Below the pieces are notes generated by a model, which saw only the letters and a list, made by a program, of their open reading frames with translations, was not told the origin of the DNA and searched no databases. From Sphingomonas sp. BT-65 (GTDB taxonomy: Bacteria; Pseudomonadota; Alphaproteobacteria; Sphingomonadales; Sphingomonadaceae), in the NCBI RefSeq assembly GCF_026107375.2, contig NZ_JAPCIA010000001.1, positions 2,418,001-2,482,000 of the forward strand: DNA of 64,000 bases, in the 5' to 3' direction. Both the position numbers and the translations under genes were made by a program. Positions 7,927-16,974 of the stretch are shown here, in pieces. Numbering within the stretch: position 1 is the first letter of the stretch; each line of letters starts with the position of its first letter.

Positions 7927-8850
7927 ATGAGCGACGCGGCGATCGAGATTGAAGGCCTCTCCAAAACCTATGCCGGCGGCAAGCAGGCGCTCGACGATGT
8001 GAGCTTCACCGTACCGCGCGGGCAGATCTTCGGGCTGCTCGGTCCCAACGGCGCGGGCAAATCGACGCTGATCAACATCCTCGCGGGCCTCGTCAACAAG
8101 ACCGGCGGGCGCGCCAGCGTGTGGGGCTTCGACATCGACCAGCATCCGCGCAACGCCAAGCGCGCGATCGGCATCGTCAACCAGGAGATATTGTTCGACC
8201 CGTTCTTCACGCCGGTGGAGACGCTGGAGATCCAGGCGGGGCTGTACGGCGTGCCCAAGGCCGAGCGGCGCTCGATGGAGCTGCTGCGCGCGGTGCATCT
8301 GGAGGACAAGGCGCACGCCTATTCGCGCACCTTGTCCGGGGGCATGAAGCGGCGGCTGATGGTGGCCAAGGCGATGGTCCATGCGCCGCCCGTGCTGGTG
8401 CTCGACGAGCCGACCGCGGGCGTCGATATCGAGTTGCGCCAGCAGCTCTGGGCCTATGTCCGCATGCTCAACGAGCGCGGGGTAACGGTGGTGCTGACCA
8501 CCCATTATCTCGAGGAAGCCGAGGAGCTGTGCGACCGCATCGCGATCATCAACCATGGCAGGCTGATCGCCAACGAGCCGACACGCGAGCTGGTCGGCAA
8601 GACGCAGGAAAAGGCGGTCGAGGTGACGGTGGACCGCGACATCGCCGCGGTGCCCGACAATCGCTGCTTCCAGAAGATCGAGGCGAAGGGCGAGCGCACG
8701 CTGGTCATCACCTATCGCAAGGACCAGGCGAATGCCGGCGAGGTGTTGGGTGCGGTCCAGGCCGCGGGGTTCGGCATCGTCGATGTCTCGACCCGCGAGG
8801 CGGACCTGGAGGATGTTTTCCTCAGCCTGACGAGGGCATCCCATGGCTGA
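7927..8850 (+). CDS. ABC transporter ATP-binding protein
   Basis: A 307-residue ATPase of the ABC-2/drug-export type. It has Walker A (GPNGAGKST), the signature LSGGMKRRL, Walker B (VLVLDEPTAG) and the H-loop (TTHYLEEAEE), plus the C-terminal extension usual in DrrA/NodI-like exporters. A membrane permease gene would be expected next to it but none is present on either side. The 3' end overlaps nadB by 8 bp, so the two are co-translated although functionally unrelated. Substrate and partner are unknown. Confidence 0.93.
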   Translation: MSDAAIEIEGLSKTYAGGKQALDDVSFTVPRGQIFGLLGPNGAGKSTLINILAGLVNKTGGRASVWGFDIDQHPRNAKRAIGIVNQEILFDPFFTPVETLEIQAGLYGVPKAERRSMELLRAVHLEDKAHAYSRTLSGGMKRRLMVAKAMVHAPPVLVLDEPTAGVDIELRQQLWAYVRMLNERGVTVVLTTHYLEEAEELCDRIAIINHGRLIANEPTRELVGKTQEKAVEVTVDRDIAAVPDNRCFQKIEAKGERTLVITYRKDQANAGEVLGAVQAAGFGIVDVSTREADLEDVFLSLTRASHG

Positions 8851-10426
8851 GACGAGCGATGTCCTCATCGTCGGGTCGGGCGCGGCGGGGCTGACCGCGG
8901 CGATCAATCTGGCCGACCGGTTCAAGGTGACGGTGCTGGCCAAGGGCGCGCTCAACGAAGGCTCGACCGCCTGGGCACAGGGCGGAATTGCCGCGGTGCT
9001 CGAGCCTGGCGACACGTTCGAGGCGCATATCGCCGACACGATGATCGCGGGCGCGGGGCTCAACGACCGCGCCACGGTCGAGTTCGTGGTCGAGAACGCG
9101 CCCGCCGCGATCGAACGGCTGGCGAAGCTCGGCGTGCCGTTCAACGCCGATGGCGATTCGCTGCATTTGACACGCGAGGGCGGGCACAGCGCGCGCCGCA
9201 TCGTCCATGTCGACGACGCCACCGGCTGGGCGGTGCAGGAAGCACTGCTCAACGCCGCGCGCGCCAATCCCAACATCACGCTCGTGCCGGACATGGTGGC
9301 GATCGACCTCGCCACCAGCCGCCACGAGGAACGCTATTCGGGCGCGGGCAATGTGTGGGGCGTCTATGCCGTCAACCGCGCGACCGGCCATGTCGAGCTG
9401 TTCACCGCGAACGCCACGATCCTGGCAACGGGCGGCGCGGGGCGCACCTATCTCTTCTCCACTGCGCCCAAGGGGGCCACGGGCGACGGCATCGCGATGG
9501 CGTGGCGCGCCGGTTGCCGCATCTCCAACATGGAGATGATGCAGTTCCACCCGACCTGCCTCTACAATCTCGAAGTCAAGAACTTCCTGATCACCGAGGC
9601 GGTGCGCGGCGAGGGCGGGCGACTGATCAACCCGACCACCGGCAAGCGCTTCATGACCTATTACGATGCCGAGCGCATGGAGCTGGCGCCACGCGACGTG
9701 GTGGCGCGCGCGATCGATGCCGAGATCAAGCGCTACGGCCTCGACTATGTCCATCTCGACATCAGCCACATGCCGGCCGAGTTCGTGAAAGGGCATTTCC
9801 CCAACATCTACGAGAAGCTGATCGGCCTGGGCATCGACATGACCGCGGGCCCGATCCCGGTGGTGCCGGCGCAGCATTATACGTGCGGCGGGATCGTCAT
9901 CGACCTTGACGGCCGCACCGACCTGCCCGGGCTCTATGCCGCCGGCGAATGCACCGAGAGCGGGCTGCACGGCGCCAACCGCCTCGCCAGCAACTCGCTG
10001 CTCGAATGCTTCGTGTTCGGCGAGGCCGCGGCGAAGCACATCATCGCCAACTGGGACGATCTCCCCCCGGCCCCCGCGATCCGGCCGTGGGACGAAAGCC
10101 GCGTCGCCGATTCCGACGAGGAAGTGGTGATCAAGCAGAACTGGACCGAGATCCGCCGCTTCATGTGGAATTATGTGGGCATCGTGCGCACCACTAAGCG
10201 GCTCGAGCGCGCCGCGCACCGCATCAAGATGCTCAACGACGAGGTCGCCGACTATTACGGCCATTTCCGCGTGACGCCCGACCTGATCGAGCTCCGGAAC
10301 CTGCTCCAGGCGGCCGAATTGATCGTGCGATCGGCGCTCCACCGCCACGAAAGCCGCGGGCTGCACTATACGCTCGACTATCCCGAAACGGCGCGGGAAG
10401 CCGTGGACACCGTGCTAGTTCCTTGA
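8843..10426 (+). CDS. nadB: L-aspartate oxidase
   Basis: A flavoenzyme that oxidises L-aspartate to iminoaspartate, the first step of de novo NAD synthesis, feeding NadA. It is 527 residues long. The FAD-binding VGSGAAGLTAAINLADR lies at the N-terminus, with STAWAQGGIAA, the substrate-site REGGHS, and the C-terminal GANRLASNSLLE typical of the fumarate reductase/NadB family. The start ATG lies inside the end of the ABC ATPase gene. nadA and nadC are not in the window. Confidence 0.96.
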   Translation: MAETSDVLIVGSGAAGLTAAINLADRFKVTVLAKGALNEGSTAWAQGGIAAVLEPGDTFEAHIADTMIAGAGLNDRATVEFVVENAPAAIERLAKLGVPFNADGDSLHLTREGGHSARRIVHVDDATGWAVQEALLNAARANPNITLVPDMVAIDLATSRHEERYSGAGNVWGVYAVNRATGHVELFTANATILATGGAGRTYLFSTAPKGATGDGIAMAWRAGCRISNMEMMQFHPTCLYNLEVKNFLITEAVRGEGGRLINPTTGKRFMTYYDAERMELAPRDVVARAIDAEIKRYGLDYVHLDISHMPAEFVKGHFPNIYEKLIGLGIDMTAGPIPVVPAQHYTCGGIVIDLDGRTDLPGLYAAGECTESGLHGANRLASNSLLECFVFGEAAAKHIIANWDDLPPAPAIRPWDESRVADSDEEVVIKQNWTEIRRFMWNYVGIVRTTKRLERAAHRIKMLNDEVADYYGHFRVTPDLIELRNLLQAAELIVRSALHRHESRGLHYTLDYPETAREAVDTVLVP

Positions 10427-10545
10427 TTCCTTACCGCTTTGTTCACGCTTTACCGTCATATTCGCGGCATTCGTCGCAGCTTGGCATCAATGTGCTTGAA
10501 CCAGCCCGGTTCATGGAGACATAATCACATTGGGCAAGGGGCAGT

Positions 10546-11658
10546 GTGAGCGTGTTGGCAATTCAGGATTTCTCGATCGTTCAACGGGCATTGACGCTGT
10601 GCGGGCTCGCGCCCGCGCTGCTGATCGGCGCGGGGGTGCATTCGCAAGAGGTGCCGCATAACCTGGTGCCGCCGAGCTATCGCGTCACGATGAGCCTTCC
10701 GCCGGCGCCGCGGCCACTGCCGGTCGCGCCGGCGCCGGCCATGCTTCAGTCGAGTATCGCCACGCTCGCGCGCAATTTCGGCGGCGTCGTCGGGGTCTCG
10801 GTGCGCAGCCTCGACGCCGGCTGGCAGGTCGACGCCAACGGCGCGCGGCGCATGCCGCAGCAGAGTGTCTCCAAGCTGTGGGTGGCGATGACCGTGCTCG
10901 ACGCGCGCGACCGCGGCCAGCTGACGCTCGACGATCCGGTGACGCTGACGCGCGAGAACCTCACCGTCTTCCACCAGCCGATCGCCGCGCTCGTCGTGAA
11001 GGACGGCGTCTACCGCACTACGGTGCGCGAGCTGCTGCTGCGCGCGATGCAGCAGAGCGACAACACCGCCAACGACCGGCTGCTCCATCTGGTCGGCGGT
11101 CCCGAGGCGGTGCGCGCCTTCATCCGCGACAAGGGGCTGGGCGACATCCGCTTCGGCCCGGGCGAACGGTTGCTGCAGGCCGGCACCGCGGGCCTCGAAT
11201 GGAGGCCCGAATATTCGGTCGGGCGCGCATTCTATCAGGCGCGCGCGGCGCTTTCTCCGACAGTGCGGCGCGCGGCGTTCAACGCCTATGTCGCCGATCC
11301 GCCCGACGGCGCCGCGCCGGCCGCGATCGCGCTGGCGCTGGCCCGACTCAAGGCGGGGGAAGTCCTGTCCCCTTCGTCGAGCCGTTGGCTGATGACGGTG
11401 ATGGAAGCCTCGCGCACCGGCAAGTTCCGGCTGCGCGGCGCCGTCCCGCCGGGCTGGAGCTTCGGGCACAAGACCGGCACCGGCCAGAATCTGGGCGGGC
11501 GCACCGCGGGCTATAACGATGTCGGCATCCTGACCGCGCCCGACGGCAAGGCCTATTCGATCGCGGTGATGATCGGCGACACGCCGCGGACGATCAAGGA
11601 ACGCCAGGAGCTGATGCAGGCGGTGGTCGCCGCGGTCGTCGCCAATCATCAGCTGTAA
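10546..11658 (+). CDS. Class A beta-lactamase-like serine hydrolase
   Basis: A 370-residue exported protein with a hydrophobic N-terminus and a Pro/Ala-rich linker, then a penicillin-recognising fold. It has SxxK (QQSVSKLW), SDN (QQSDNTAND) and KTG (GHKTGTGQN). Counting from SDN without gaps, the class A position 166 is a Glu (GPGERLLQ), but position 170 is Gln instead of Asn. About 33 extra residues follow before the helix that precedes KTG. It may be a divergent beta-lactamase or a related serine hydrolase; resistance activity cannot be claimed. The start is GTG at 10546, preceded by AAGGGG. A 119-bp gap with no clear signal separates it from nadB. Confidence 0.85.
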   Translation: MSVLAIQDFSIVQRALTLCGLAPALLIGAGVHSQEVPHNLVPPSYRVTMSLPPAPRPLPVAPAPAMLQSSIATLARNFGGVVGVSVRSLDAGWQVDANGARRMPQQSVSKLWVAMTVLDARDRGQLTLDDPVTLTRENLTVFHQPIAALVVKDGVYRTTVRELLLRAMQQSDNTANDRLLHLVGGPEAVRAFIRDKGLGDIRFGPGERLLQAGTAGLEWRPEYSVGRAFYQARAALSPTVRRAAFNAYVADPPDGAAPAAIALALARLKAGEVLSPSSSRWLMTVMEASRTGKFRLRGAVPPGWSFGHKTGTGQNLGGRTAGYNDVGILTAPDGKAYSIAVMIGDTPRTIKERQELMQAVVAAVVANHQL

Positions 11659-11714
11659 GTTCGGGCGCAAGCTCCGGGAAGCATGGCGCGCGGGCGCGGC
11701 CTAGACGCCGCGGC

Positions 11715-12416
11715 ATGACCTCTACGCCCGCTCGCCACGACTGGCCCGCCATCGAAACCGCGCTCGATCAGGAAGGCTGGGCGGTGCTGCCCGGCCTGCT
11801 CTCCGCCAGCGCATGCACGACTCTCGCTGGGATCTATGACGCGGATGCGCCATTCCGCAGCACGGTGACGATGGCGCGGCACGGGTTCGGGCGCGGCGAA
11901 TATCGCTACTTCGCCTATCCGTTGCCGCCGCTGGTGTCGGCGCTGCGCGCCGCGGTCTATCCGCATCTCGCGGACATCGCCAACCGCTGGCACGACCGGA
12001 TGGGATTGAGCCGGCGCTTTCCCGTGGCGCATGAGGAGTTCCTGGCCGAATGCCGGGCGGGCGGGCAGACCCGTCCGACACCGCTGCTGCTGCGCTACGG
12101 CCCCGGCGACTATAACTGCCTGCATCAGGACTTGTACGGCGATCACGTCTTCCCGCTCCAGGTCGCGGTGCTGCTCTCGGCGCCCGGCGCGGACTTCGAC
12201 GGCGGCGAGCTGGTGCTGACCGAGCAGCGGCCGCGGATGCAGTCGCGCGCGGCGGTGGTGCCGCTCGGCCAGGGCGATGCAGTGGTGTTCGCCGTCAACC
12301 AGCGGCCGGTGCGCGGTGGCCGCGGCGACTATCGCGTGACGATGCGGCACGGGGTGAGCGCGGTCCGGCGCGGGCGGCGGCATACGCTCGGCATCATCTT
12401 CCACGATGCGCGTTAG
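11715..12416 (+). CDS. 2OG-Fe(II) oxygenase
   Basis: A 233-residue iron and 2-oxoglutarate dependent oxygenase of the prolyl-4-hydroxylase-like group. The iron facial triad is visible: His and Asp in LHQDLYG, and the distal His in VTMRHGVS. An Arg in the GRRHTLGIIFHDAR tail is a candidate for 2OG binding. It resembles bacterial proteins of unknown substrate that may hydroxylate a protein or repair alkylated DNA. The gene stands alone between the beta-lactamase-like gene and polA, and a two-hairpin repeat follows its stop codon. Confidence 0.86.
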   Translation: MTSTPARHDWPAIETALDQEGWAVLPGLLSASACTTLAGIYDADAPFRSTVTMARHGFGRGEYRYFAYPLPPLVSALRAAVYPHLADIANRWHDRMGLSRRFPVAHEEFLAECRAGGQTRPTPLLLRYGPGDYNCLHQDLYGDHVFPLQVAVLLSAPGADFDGGELVLTEQRPRMQSRAAVVPLGQGDAVVFAVNQRPVRGGRGDYRVTMRHGVSAVRRGRRHTLGIIFHDAR

Positions 12417-12444
12417 GTGACGATCCGGCTTTCGCCGAATCGTG

Positions 12445-12542
12445 GCGGCACCGGCCCGCTCCCCCACCCGGCCACCCAACGACAGTATTTTATGGGTGGC
12501 CGGGTGGGGGAGCGGGCCGGTGCCGCATCCGCGTGAGCGGAT
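12445..12542. repeat. Two-hairpin palindromic repeat, copy 1
   Basis: Left arm 12445-12477 and right arm 12494-12526 are perfect 33-bp reverse complements, closing a 16-nt loop (AACGACAGTATTTTAT). A second hairpin follows at once: ATCCGC-GTGA-GCGGAT at 12527-12542. An imperfect hairpin (CGGC-TTTC-GCCG centre, 12421-12442) precedes it. It fills the gap between the 2OG oxygenase gene and polA. Copies 2 and 3 share arms and loop pattern. Confidence 0.95.
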
Positions 12543-12599
12543 CCACACAAACGCCGCGAAATAGTTTGAGCCGTCCGCGGCATGGGCTATCTCCCGACC

Positions 12600-15365
12600 A
12601 TGCCCCATCTCTATCTGGTCGACGGCTCCGGCTATATCTTCCGCGCCTATCACCGGCTGCCGCCGCTCACCAACAAGCATGGCGAGCCGGTCGGCGCGGT
12701 CTATGGCTACACCACGATGCTGTGGAAGCTCGCCGACGAGCTCAACAAGGCCGACGGCCCGACGCACATGGCGGTGATCCTCGACAAGAGCGAGCACACC
12801 TTCCGCAACGATCTCTACGACCAGTACAAGGCGCACCGCCCGCCCGCGCCTGAGGATCTCGTCCCGCAATTCCCAATGATCCGCGATGCGACACGCGCCT
12901 TCAGCCTGCCGTGCATCGAGGAACTGGGCTGGGAAGCCGACGACCTGATCGCATCCTATACCAAGGCCGCGCTGGCGCAGGGTTGGTCGGTCACGATCGT
13001 CAGCTCCGACAAAGATCTGATGCAGCTGATGACCGATCCGTCGGTCGACATGCTCGACACGATGAACAACCGCCGGCTGGGGCCGGAGGCGACGTTCGAG
13101 AAGTTCGGCGTCTATCCCGACAAGCTCGGCGAGGTGCTGGCGCTGATGGGCGACAGCGTCGACAATGTGCCCGGCGTCCCCGGTGTCGGCCCCAAGACCG
13201 CGGCCAAGCTGATCGCCGAGCATGGCGATGTCGAGGCGGTGCTCGCCGCGGCGCCGTCGATGAAGCCGGGCAAGCTGCGCGACAATCTGATCGAGCATGC
13301 CGAGATGGCGCGGCTGTCGCGCAAGCTGGTCGAGCTGTCGTGCGACGTGCCGCTGCCCGATCCGCTCGAGGAACTCGAGCTCAAGGGCATCCCCGATGCG
13401 CCGCTGCGCGCGTTTCTCGAGCATCACGGCTTCAAGTCGCTGCTCGCGCGGCTGAGCTCGGCGGCGACCGTCGCCGACGCGCCGGTCGAGAGCCCCGAGC
13501 CGGTGCCGCTGCCCGAGGATCCGCCCTGCGACCACGACAATTACGAGACGGTGGTGGACGAGACCGCGCTCGATCGCTGGATCACCGTGGCGAAGCACCA
13601 GGGCTGGGTGGCGATCGACACCGAGACCACCGGCGTCGACGCGACCCGCGCCGAGCTGGTCGGGGTGAGCATGGCGCTTCATCCCAACCTCGCCTGCTAC
13701 ATCCCGATGGCGCATGGCGGCACCGACATGTTCGCCGAGAAGCCAGTCCAACTCGACCGCGACCTGGTGATCGCCAAGCTCAAGCCGTTGCTCGAAGATC
13801 CGGCGGTGCTCAAGATCGGGCACAACATCAAATACGACCTGATCGTATTGTCCCGGGTCGGGATCGACGTCGCGCCCTATGACGACACGATCGTGATGAG
13901 CTTCGACCTCGATGCGGGCCTGCATGGCCATGGCATGGACGAGCTGGCCGCGACTCACCTGTCGCACTCGTGCATCGCCTACAAGGACGTGGTCGGCGCG
14001 GGGAAGAAGCAGCTCAGCTTCAACGAGGTCGATCTCAAGGCCGCGACGCGCTATGCCGCCGAGGATGCCGACGTCACGCTGCGGCTGTGGCGCCGCTTCA
14101 AGCCGCGGCTGCCGTTCGAGGGCTCGACGCGCGTCTACGAGATGGTCGACCGGCCGCTCGCCCGGGTGATCGCCAGCATGGAGCTGGCCGGGGTCAAGGT
14201 CGATGCCGGGGTGCTGGCGAAGCTCTCCGACGACTTCTCCAAGCAGATCGCGGCGCTCGAGGAGGAGATCCACGGCCTAGCCGGATTCAAGTTCACCATC
14301 GGCAGCCCCAAGCAGCTCGGCGACGTGCTGTTCGATAAGATGGGCATCAAGGGCGGGCGCAAGGGCAAGTCGGGGGTCTATTCGACCGACGTCAACGAGC
14401 TCGAGCGGATCGCCGCGGACAAGGACTCCCCGGGTCGCGAAATGGTGGTCAAGGTGCTCGACTGGCGCCAGCTCACCAAGCTCAAATCCACCTATACCGA
14501 CGCGCTGCAGGCGCAGATCAACCCCGCGACCGGGCGCGTGCACACCAGCTACTCGCTCACCGGCGCGCAGACCGGGCGGCTTTCATCGACCGACCCCAAC
14601 CTCCAGAACATCCCGGTGCGGACCGAGGTCGGGCGGCAGATCCGCGACGCGTTCGTCGCCGAGCCGGGCAACGTCATCCTCTCGGCCGACTATTCGCAGA
14701 TCGAGCTGCGGCTTGCGGCGCACATCGCTGACGTGCCGCAGCTGCGCGAGGCATTCGAGCGCGGCGACGACATCCACAATTTGACCGCGACCGAGCTGTT
14801 CGGCGAGGTGAACCGGGATACCCGTGGCCGGGCGAAGACGATCAACTTCGCGATCCTCTACGGCATCTCGCGCTGGGGCCTCGCCGGCCGGCTCGATGTG
14901 ACGCCCGACGAGGCGCAGGCGATGATCGACCGCTATTTCGAGCGCTTCCCCGGCATCAGCCGCTACATCGCCGACACGCTCAACGACGCCAAGGCGCGCG
15001 GCTATACCGAGACACTGTTCGGCCGGAAGACGCATTTCCCGCGCCTCAAGTCGCCCAACCCCAACGAACGCGGCGGCAGCGAGCGCGCCGCGATCAACGC
15101 GCCGATCCAGGGCACCAGCGCCGACATCATCAAGCGCGCGATGGCGCGGATGGGCCCGGCGCTGCGGGACGCGGGCCTGCATGACGTCAGGATGCTGATG
15201 CAGGTGCACGACGAACTGGTGTTCGAGCTCCCCGAGCGCGATGTGGAAGCGGCGACGCCGATCATCCGTCATGTGATGGAGACGGCGGCCGAACCAGCAG
15301 TTAAGCTCACCGTGCCGCTCGGCGTCGAGATCGGCACCGGGCCGAGCTGGGGCGCGGCGCATTGA
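12600..15365 (+). CDS. polA: DNA polymerase I
   Basis: The repair and Okazaki-fragment polymerase, 921 residues from the chosen start. It contains three domains: a 5'-3' exonuclease (residues about 1-290; MPHLYLVDGSGYIFRAYH and GDSVDNVPGVPGVGPKTA), a 3'-5' proofreading exonuclease with AIDTETTG, IGHNIKYD and AAEDADVT intact, and a family A polymerase with SADYSQIELRLAAH and LMQVHDELVFE. Proofreading is therefore probably active. The ATG at 12600 begins the conserved N-terminus; an in-frame ATG at 12582 would add six residues. A two-hairpin repeat ends 57 bp upstream. Confidence 0.97.
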   Translation: MPHLYLVDGSGYIFRAYHRLPPLTNKHGEPVGAVYGYTTMLWKLADELNKADGPTHMAVILDKSEHTFRNDLYDQYKAHRPPAPEDLVPQFPMIRDATRAFSLPCIEELGWEADDLIASYTKAALAQGWSVTIVSSDKDLMQLMTDPSVDMLDTMNNRRLGPEATFEKFGVYPDKLGEVLALMGDSVDNVPGVPGVGPKTAAKLIAEHGDVEAVLAAAPSMKPGKLRDNLIEHAEMARLSRKLVELSCDVPLPDPLEELELKGIPDAPLRAFLEHHGFKSLLARLSSAATVADAPVESPEPVPLPEDPPCDHDNYETVVDETALDRWITVAKHQGWVAIDTETTGVDATRAELVGVSMALHPNLACYIPMAHGGTDMFAEKPVQLDRDLVIAKLKPLLEDPAVLKIGHNIKYDLIVLSRVGIDVAPYDDTIVMSFDLDAGLHGHGMDELAATHLSHSCIAYKDVVGAGKKQLSFNEVDLKAATRYAAEDADVTLRLWRRFKPRLPFEGSTRVYEMVDRPLARVIASMELAGVKVDAGVLAKLSDDFSKQIAALEEEIHGLAGFKFTIGSPKQLGDVLFDKMGIKGGRKGKSGVYSTDVNELERIAADKDSPGREMVVKVLDWRQLTKLKSTYTDALQAQINPATGRVHTSYSLTGAQTGRLSSTDPNLQNIPVRTEVGRQIRDAFVAEPGNVILSADYSQIELRLAAHIADVPQLREAFERGDDIHNLTATELFGEVNRDTRGRAKTINFAILYGISRWGLAGRLDVTPDEAQAMIDRYFERFPGISRYIADTLNDAKARGYTETLFGRKTHFPRLKSPNPNERGGSERAAINAPIQGTSADIIKRAMARMGPALRDAGLHDVRMLMQVHDELVFELPERDVEAATPIIRHVMETAAEPAVKLTVPLGVEIGTGPSWGAAH

Positions 15366-15462
15366 CACTGGATATTGCGTTCGTTTGGGGCGAAACCGGC
15401 TGGGACATGGGGATCGGAGAGGCTTCTCGACGCCGCCTGCAGTGCGCGGTTGAGGTCGGCGC

Positions 15463-16971
15463 GTGACCGCCGACGCGCGTCCGGCGCCTTCCGACGACAT
15501 CGCAGCACTCGCCAAGGGCGGGCGGACCAACTTCTTCGGATTCGTCCTGCGGCTCGCCGCGCGGCTGCCCTTCCTGTTCATCGCCGGGCGCCTCTACGGG
15601 CCGGAGATCGTCGGGCGGTTCGCGCTTGCGATCGTGGTGGTCGAGCTCGCGGCGCTGCTCGCGACGCTCGGCCTCAAGCGCGGGCTCGCGCAGGCGCTGG
15701 CCTCGACCGACCGGCCGCATGCGCATGTCGTGTGGGACGGCATGGTCGTCGCCTTCGTCGTGTCGATGATCGCGAGCGCGGTGCTCTTCACCTTCCCCCA
15801 GATCATGTACGCCAACAGCCAGGTCACCGGGCTGGAGGGTCTGCTGCCCGTGATCGTCTTCGCGATCGCCTGGTCCGACGTCAGCCTCGCCGCACTCGCC
15901 TATCGCGGCAATGTGAAGGCGGCGGTGACCGCGCGCGCGATCGTCGAGCCGTGGACGATCAGCATCGGCGCTTGGGTGCTCTACTATGCCTCGTCGCGCG
16001 ACGGGTTGATCATCGCCTATGTGCTGTCGATGGCCGCGGCGCTGATCGCCAGCCTGATCCCCTTCATCCGCAGCTACGGCCTGCCGCACGGCTGGTCGCC
16101 GCGAGTGACGCCATTGCTTCAGCTCGCGCGGCGCAACGTGCCGCTCGCCGGCGCCGACGCGATCGAATGGGGCACGCGCAACATCGATCGCTTCATCCTC
16201 GGCCTGCTGTTCCCGCCGGCGATCGTCGGCATCTATTACATGGCGCAGCAGGTCGCCTCGATCCCGCAGAAGCTCAAGACCAGCTTCGATCCGATCCTTG
16301 GGCCGGTGATCGCGCGCAATCTCGCCGCCGGAAACCGGGCCGCGATCGCGTATCAGGTCAAGCAGGTCGCGTTCTGGATCATCACCGCGCAGGCCGCATT
16401 GCTGCTGATGGGTGGCATCCCGGCCGAGGGCGTGATGGGCGTGGTCGGCCCGCAGTTCGTCGCGGGCGCGGGTGCCTTGTGCTTCCTGCTCGCCGCCGAG
16501 GTGCTCGCCTCGCCCGGCGCGGTCTCGGAGGCCGGCCTCGTCTATATGGCGCGGCACCGCAATCTGATGGTGTCGATGCTGCTGCTCGGCTTCCAAGCGG
16601 CGCTGAGCTTCGCACTGGTATTCCTGATGCGCGATTTCGGCTGGGACGTGAACTATCAGGCGGCCGGCCCGGCGGTGGCGTTAGCGGTGACGCTAGCGCT
16701 GGGCTCCACGATCAAATGCTGGATGCTGGCGCGGATGACCAAGGCATCGGTGTTCAGCCTGCGCCCCGGCTTCGTCGCGGCGATCATGGTGGCGGGAACC
16801 GTCGGCTGGGCGTTCACCCAGTTGCCGCATCATCTCGAATGGGTCGAGCTGTCGGTGGGCGTACCGGCGATCTTCCTCACCTATTTCGCCGTGATCGGCA
16901 AATGGGCGTTCGGCGAAGAGGACCGCAAGCTGTTCAAGAAGCTGCCCAAGGAGGGCAGCGCGGTCGCCTGA
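15463..16971 (+). CDS. Polysaccharide/lipid-linked oligosaccharide flippase
   Basis: A 502-residue inner-membrane protein with about 12-14 hydrophobic helices, of the MOP exporter type (Wzx or MurJ-like polysaccharide transport). It starts [20 protein letters not shown] and has the family's internal segment [20 protein letters not shown]. Such proteins move lipid-linked sugar units across the inner membrane for exopolysaccharide or LPS assembly. The GTG start at 15463 follows GAGGTCGGCGC. No glycosyltransferase lies next to it, but a heparinase-like gene lies 1.7 kb downstream on the other strand. Specificity is unknown. Confidence 0.87.
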   Translation: MTADARPAPSDDIAALAKGGRTNFFGFVLRLAARLPFLFIAGRLYGPEIVGRFALAIVVVELAALLATLGLKRGLAQALASTDRPHAHVVWDGMVVAFVVSMIASAVLFTFPQIMYANSQVTGLEGLLPVIVFAIAWSDVSLAALAYRGNVKAAVTARAIVEPWTISIGAWVLYYASSRDGLIIAYVLSMAAALIASLIPFIRSYGLPHGWSPRVTPLLQLARRNVPLAGADAIEWGTRNIDRFILGLLFPPAIVGIYYMAQQVASIPQKLKTSFDPILGPVIARNLAAGNRAAIAYQVKQVAFWIITAQAALLLMGGIPAEGVMGVVGPQFVAGAGALCFLLAAEVLASPGAVSEAGLVYMARHRNLMVSMLLLGFQAALSFALVFLMRDFGWDVNYQAAGPAVALAVTLALGSTIKCWMLARMTKASVFSLRPGFVAAIMVAGTVGWAFTQLPHHLEWVELSVGVPAIFLTYFAVIGKWAFGEEDRKLFKKLPKEGSAVA

Positions 16972-16974
16972 ACC

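Noticed and set aside
5520..7964. An 814-residue open frame antisense to the MHYT-GGDEF-EAL gene, and similar long antisense frames across the window (for example 11649-14273 against polA).
   Set aside because: They have low-complexity Arg/Ala/Gly-rich translations, no domain motifs, no ribosome-binding sites and lie opposite genes with clear families. They are a product of high GC content.
10546..11658. First reading that the general base Glu166 of class A beta-lactamases was lost (WRPEYS in place of WEPELN).
   Set aside because: Counting from SDN without gaps puts a Glu in GPGERLLQ at position 166; the WRPEY segment belongs to the inserted residues. The claim was replaced by the insertion finding.
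12445..12542. Interpretation of the two-hairpin repeats as ordinary intrinsic terminators.
   Set aside because: Arms of 32-35 bp with a 16-nt loop are far larger than terminators, no T-run follows, and copy 3 is upstream of a gene start.
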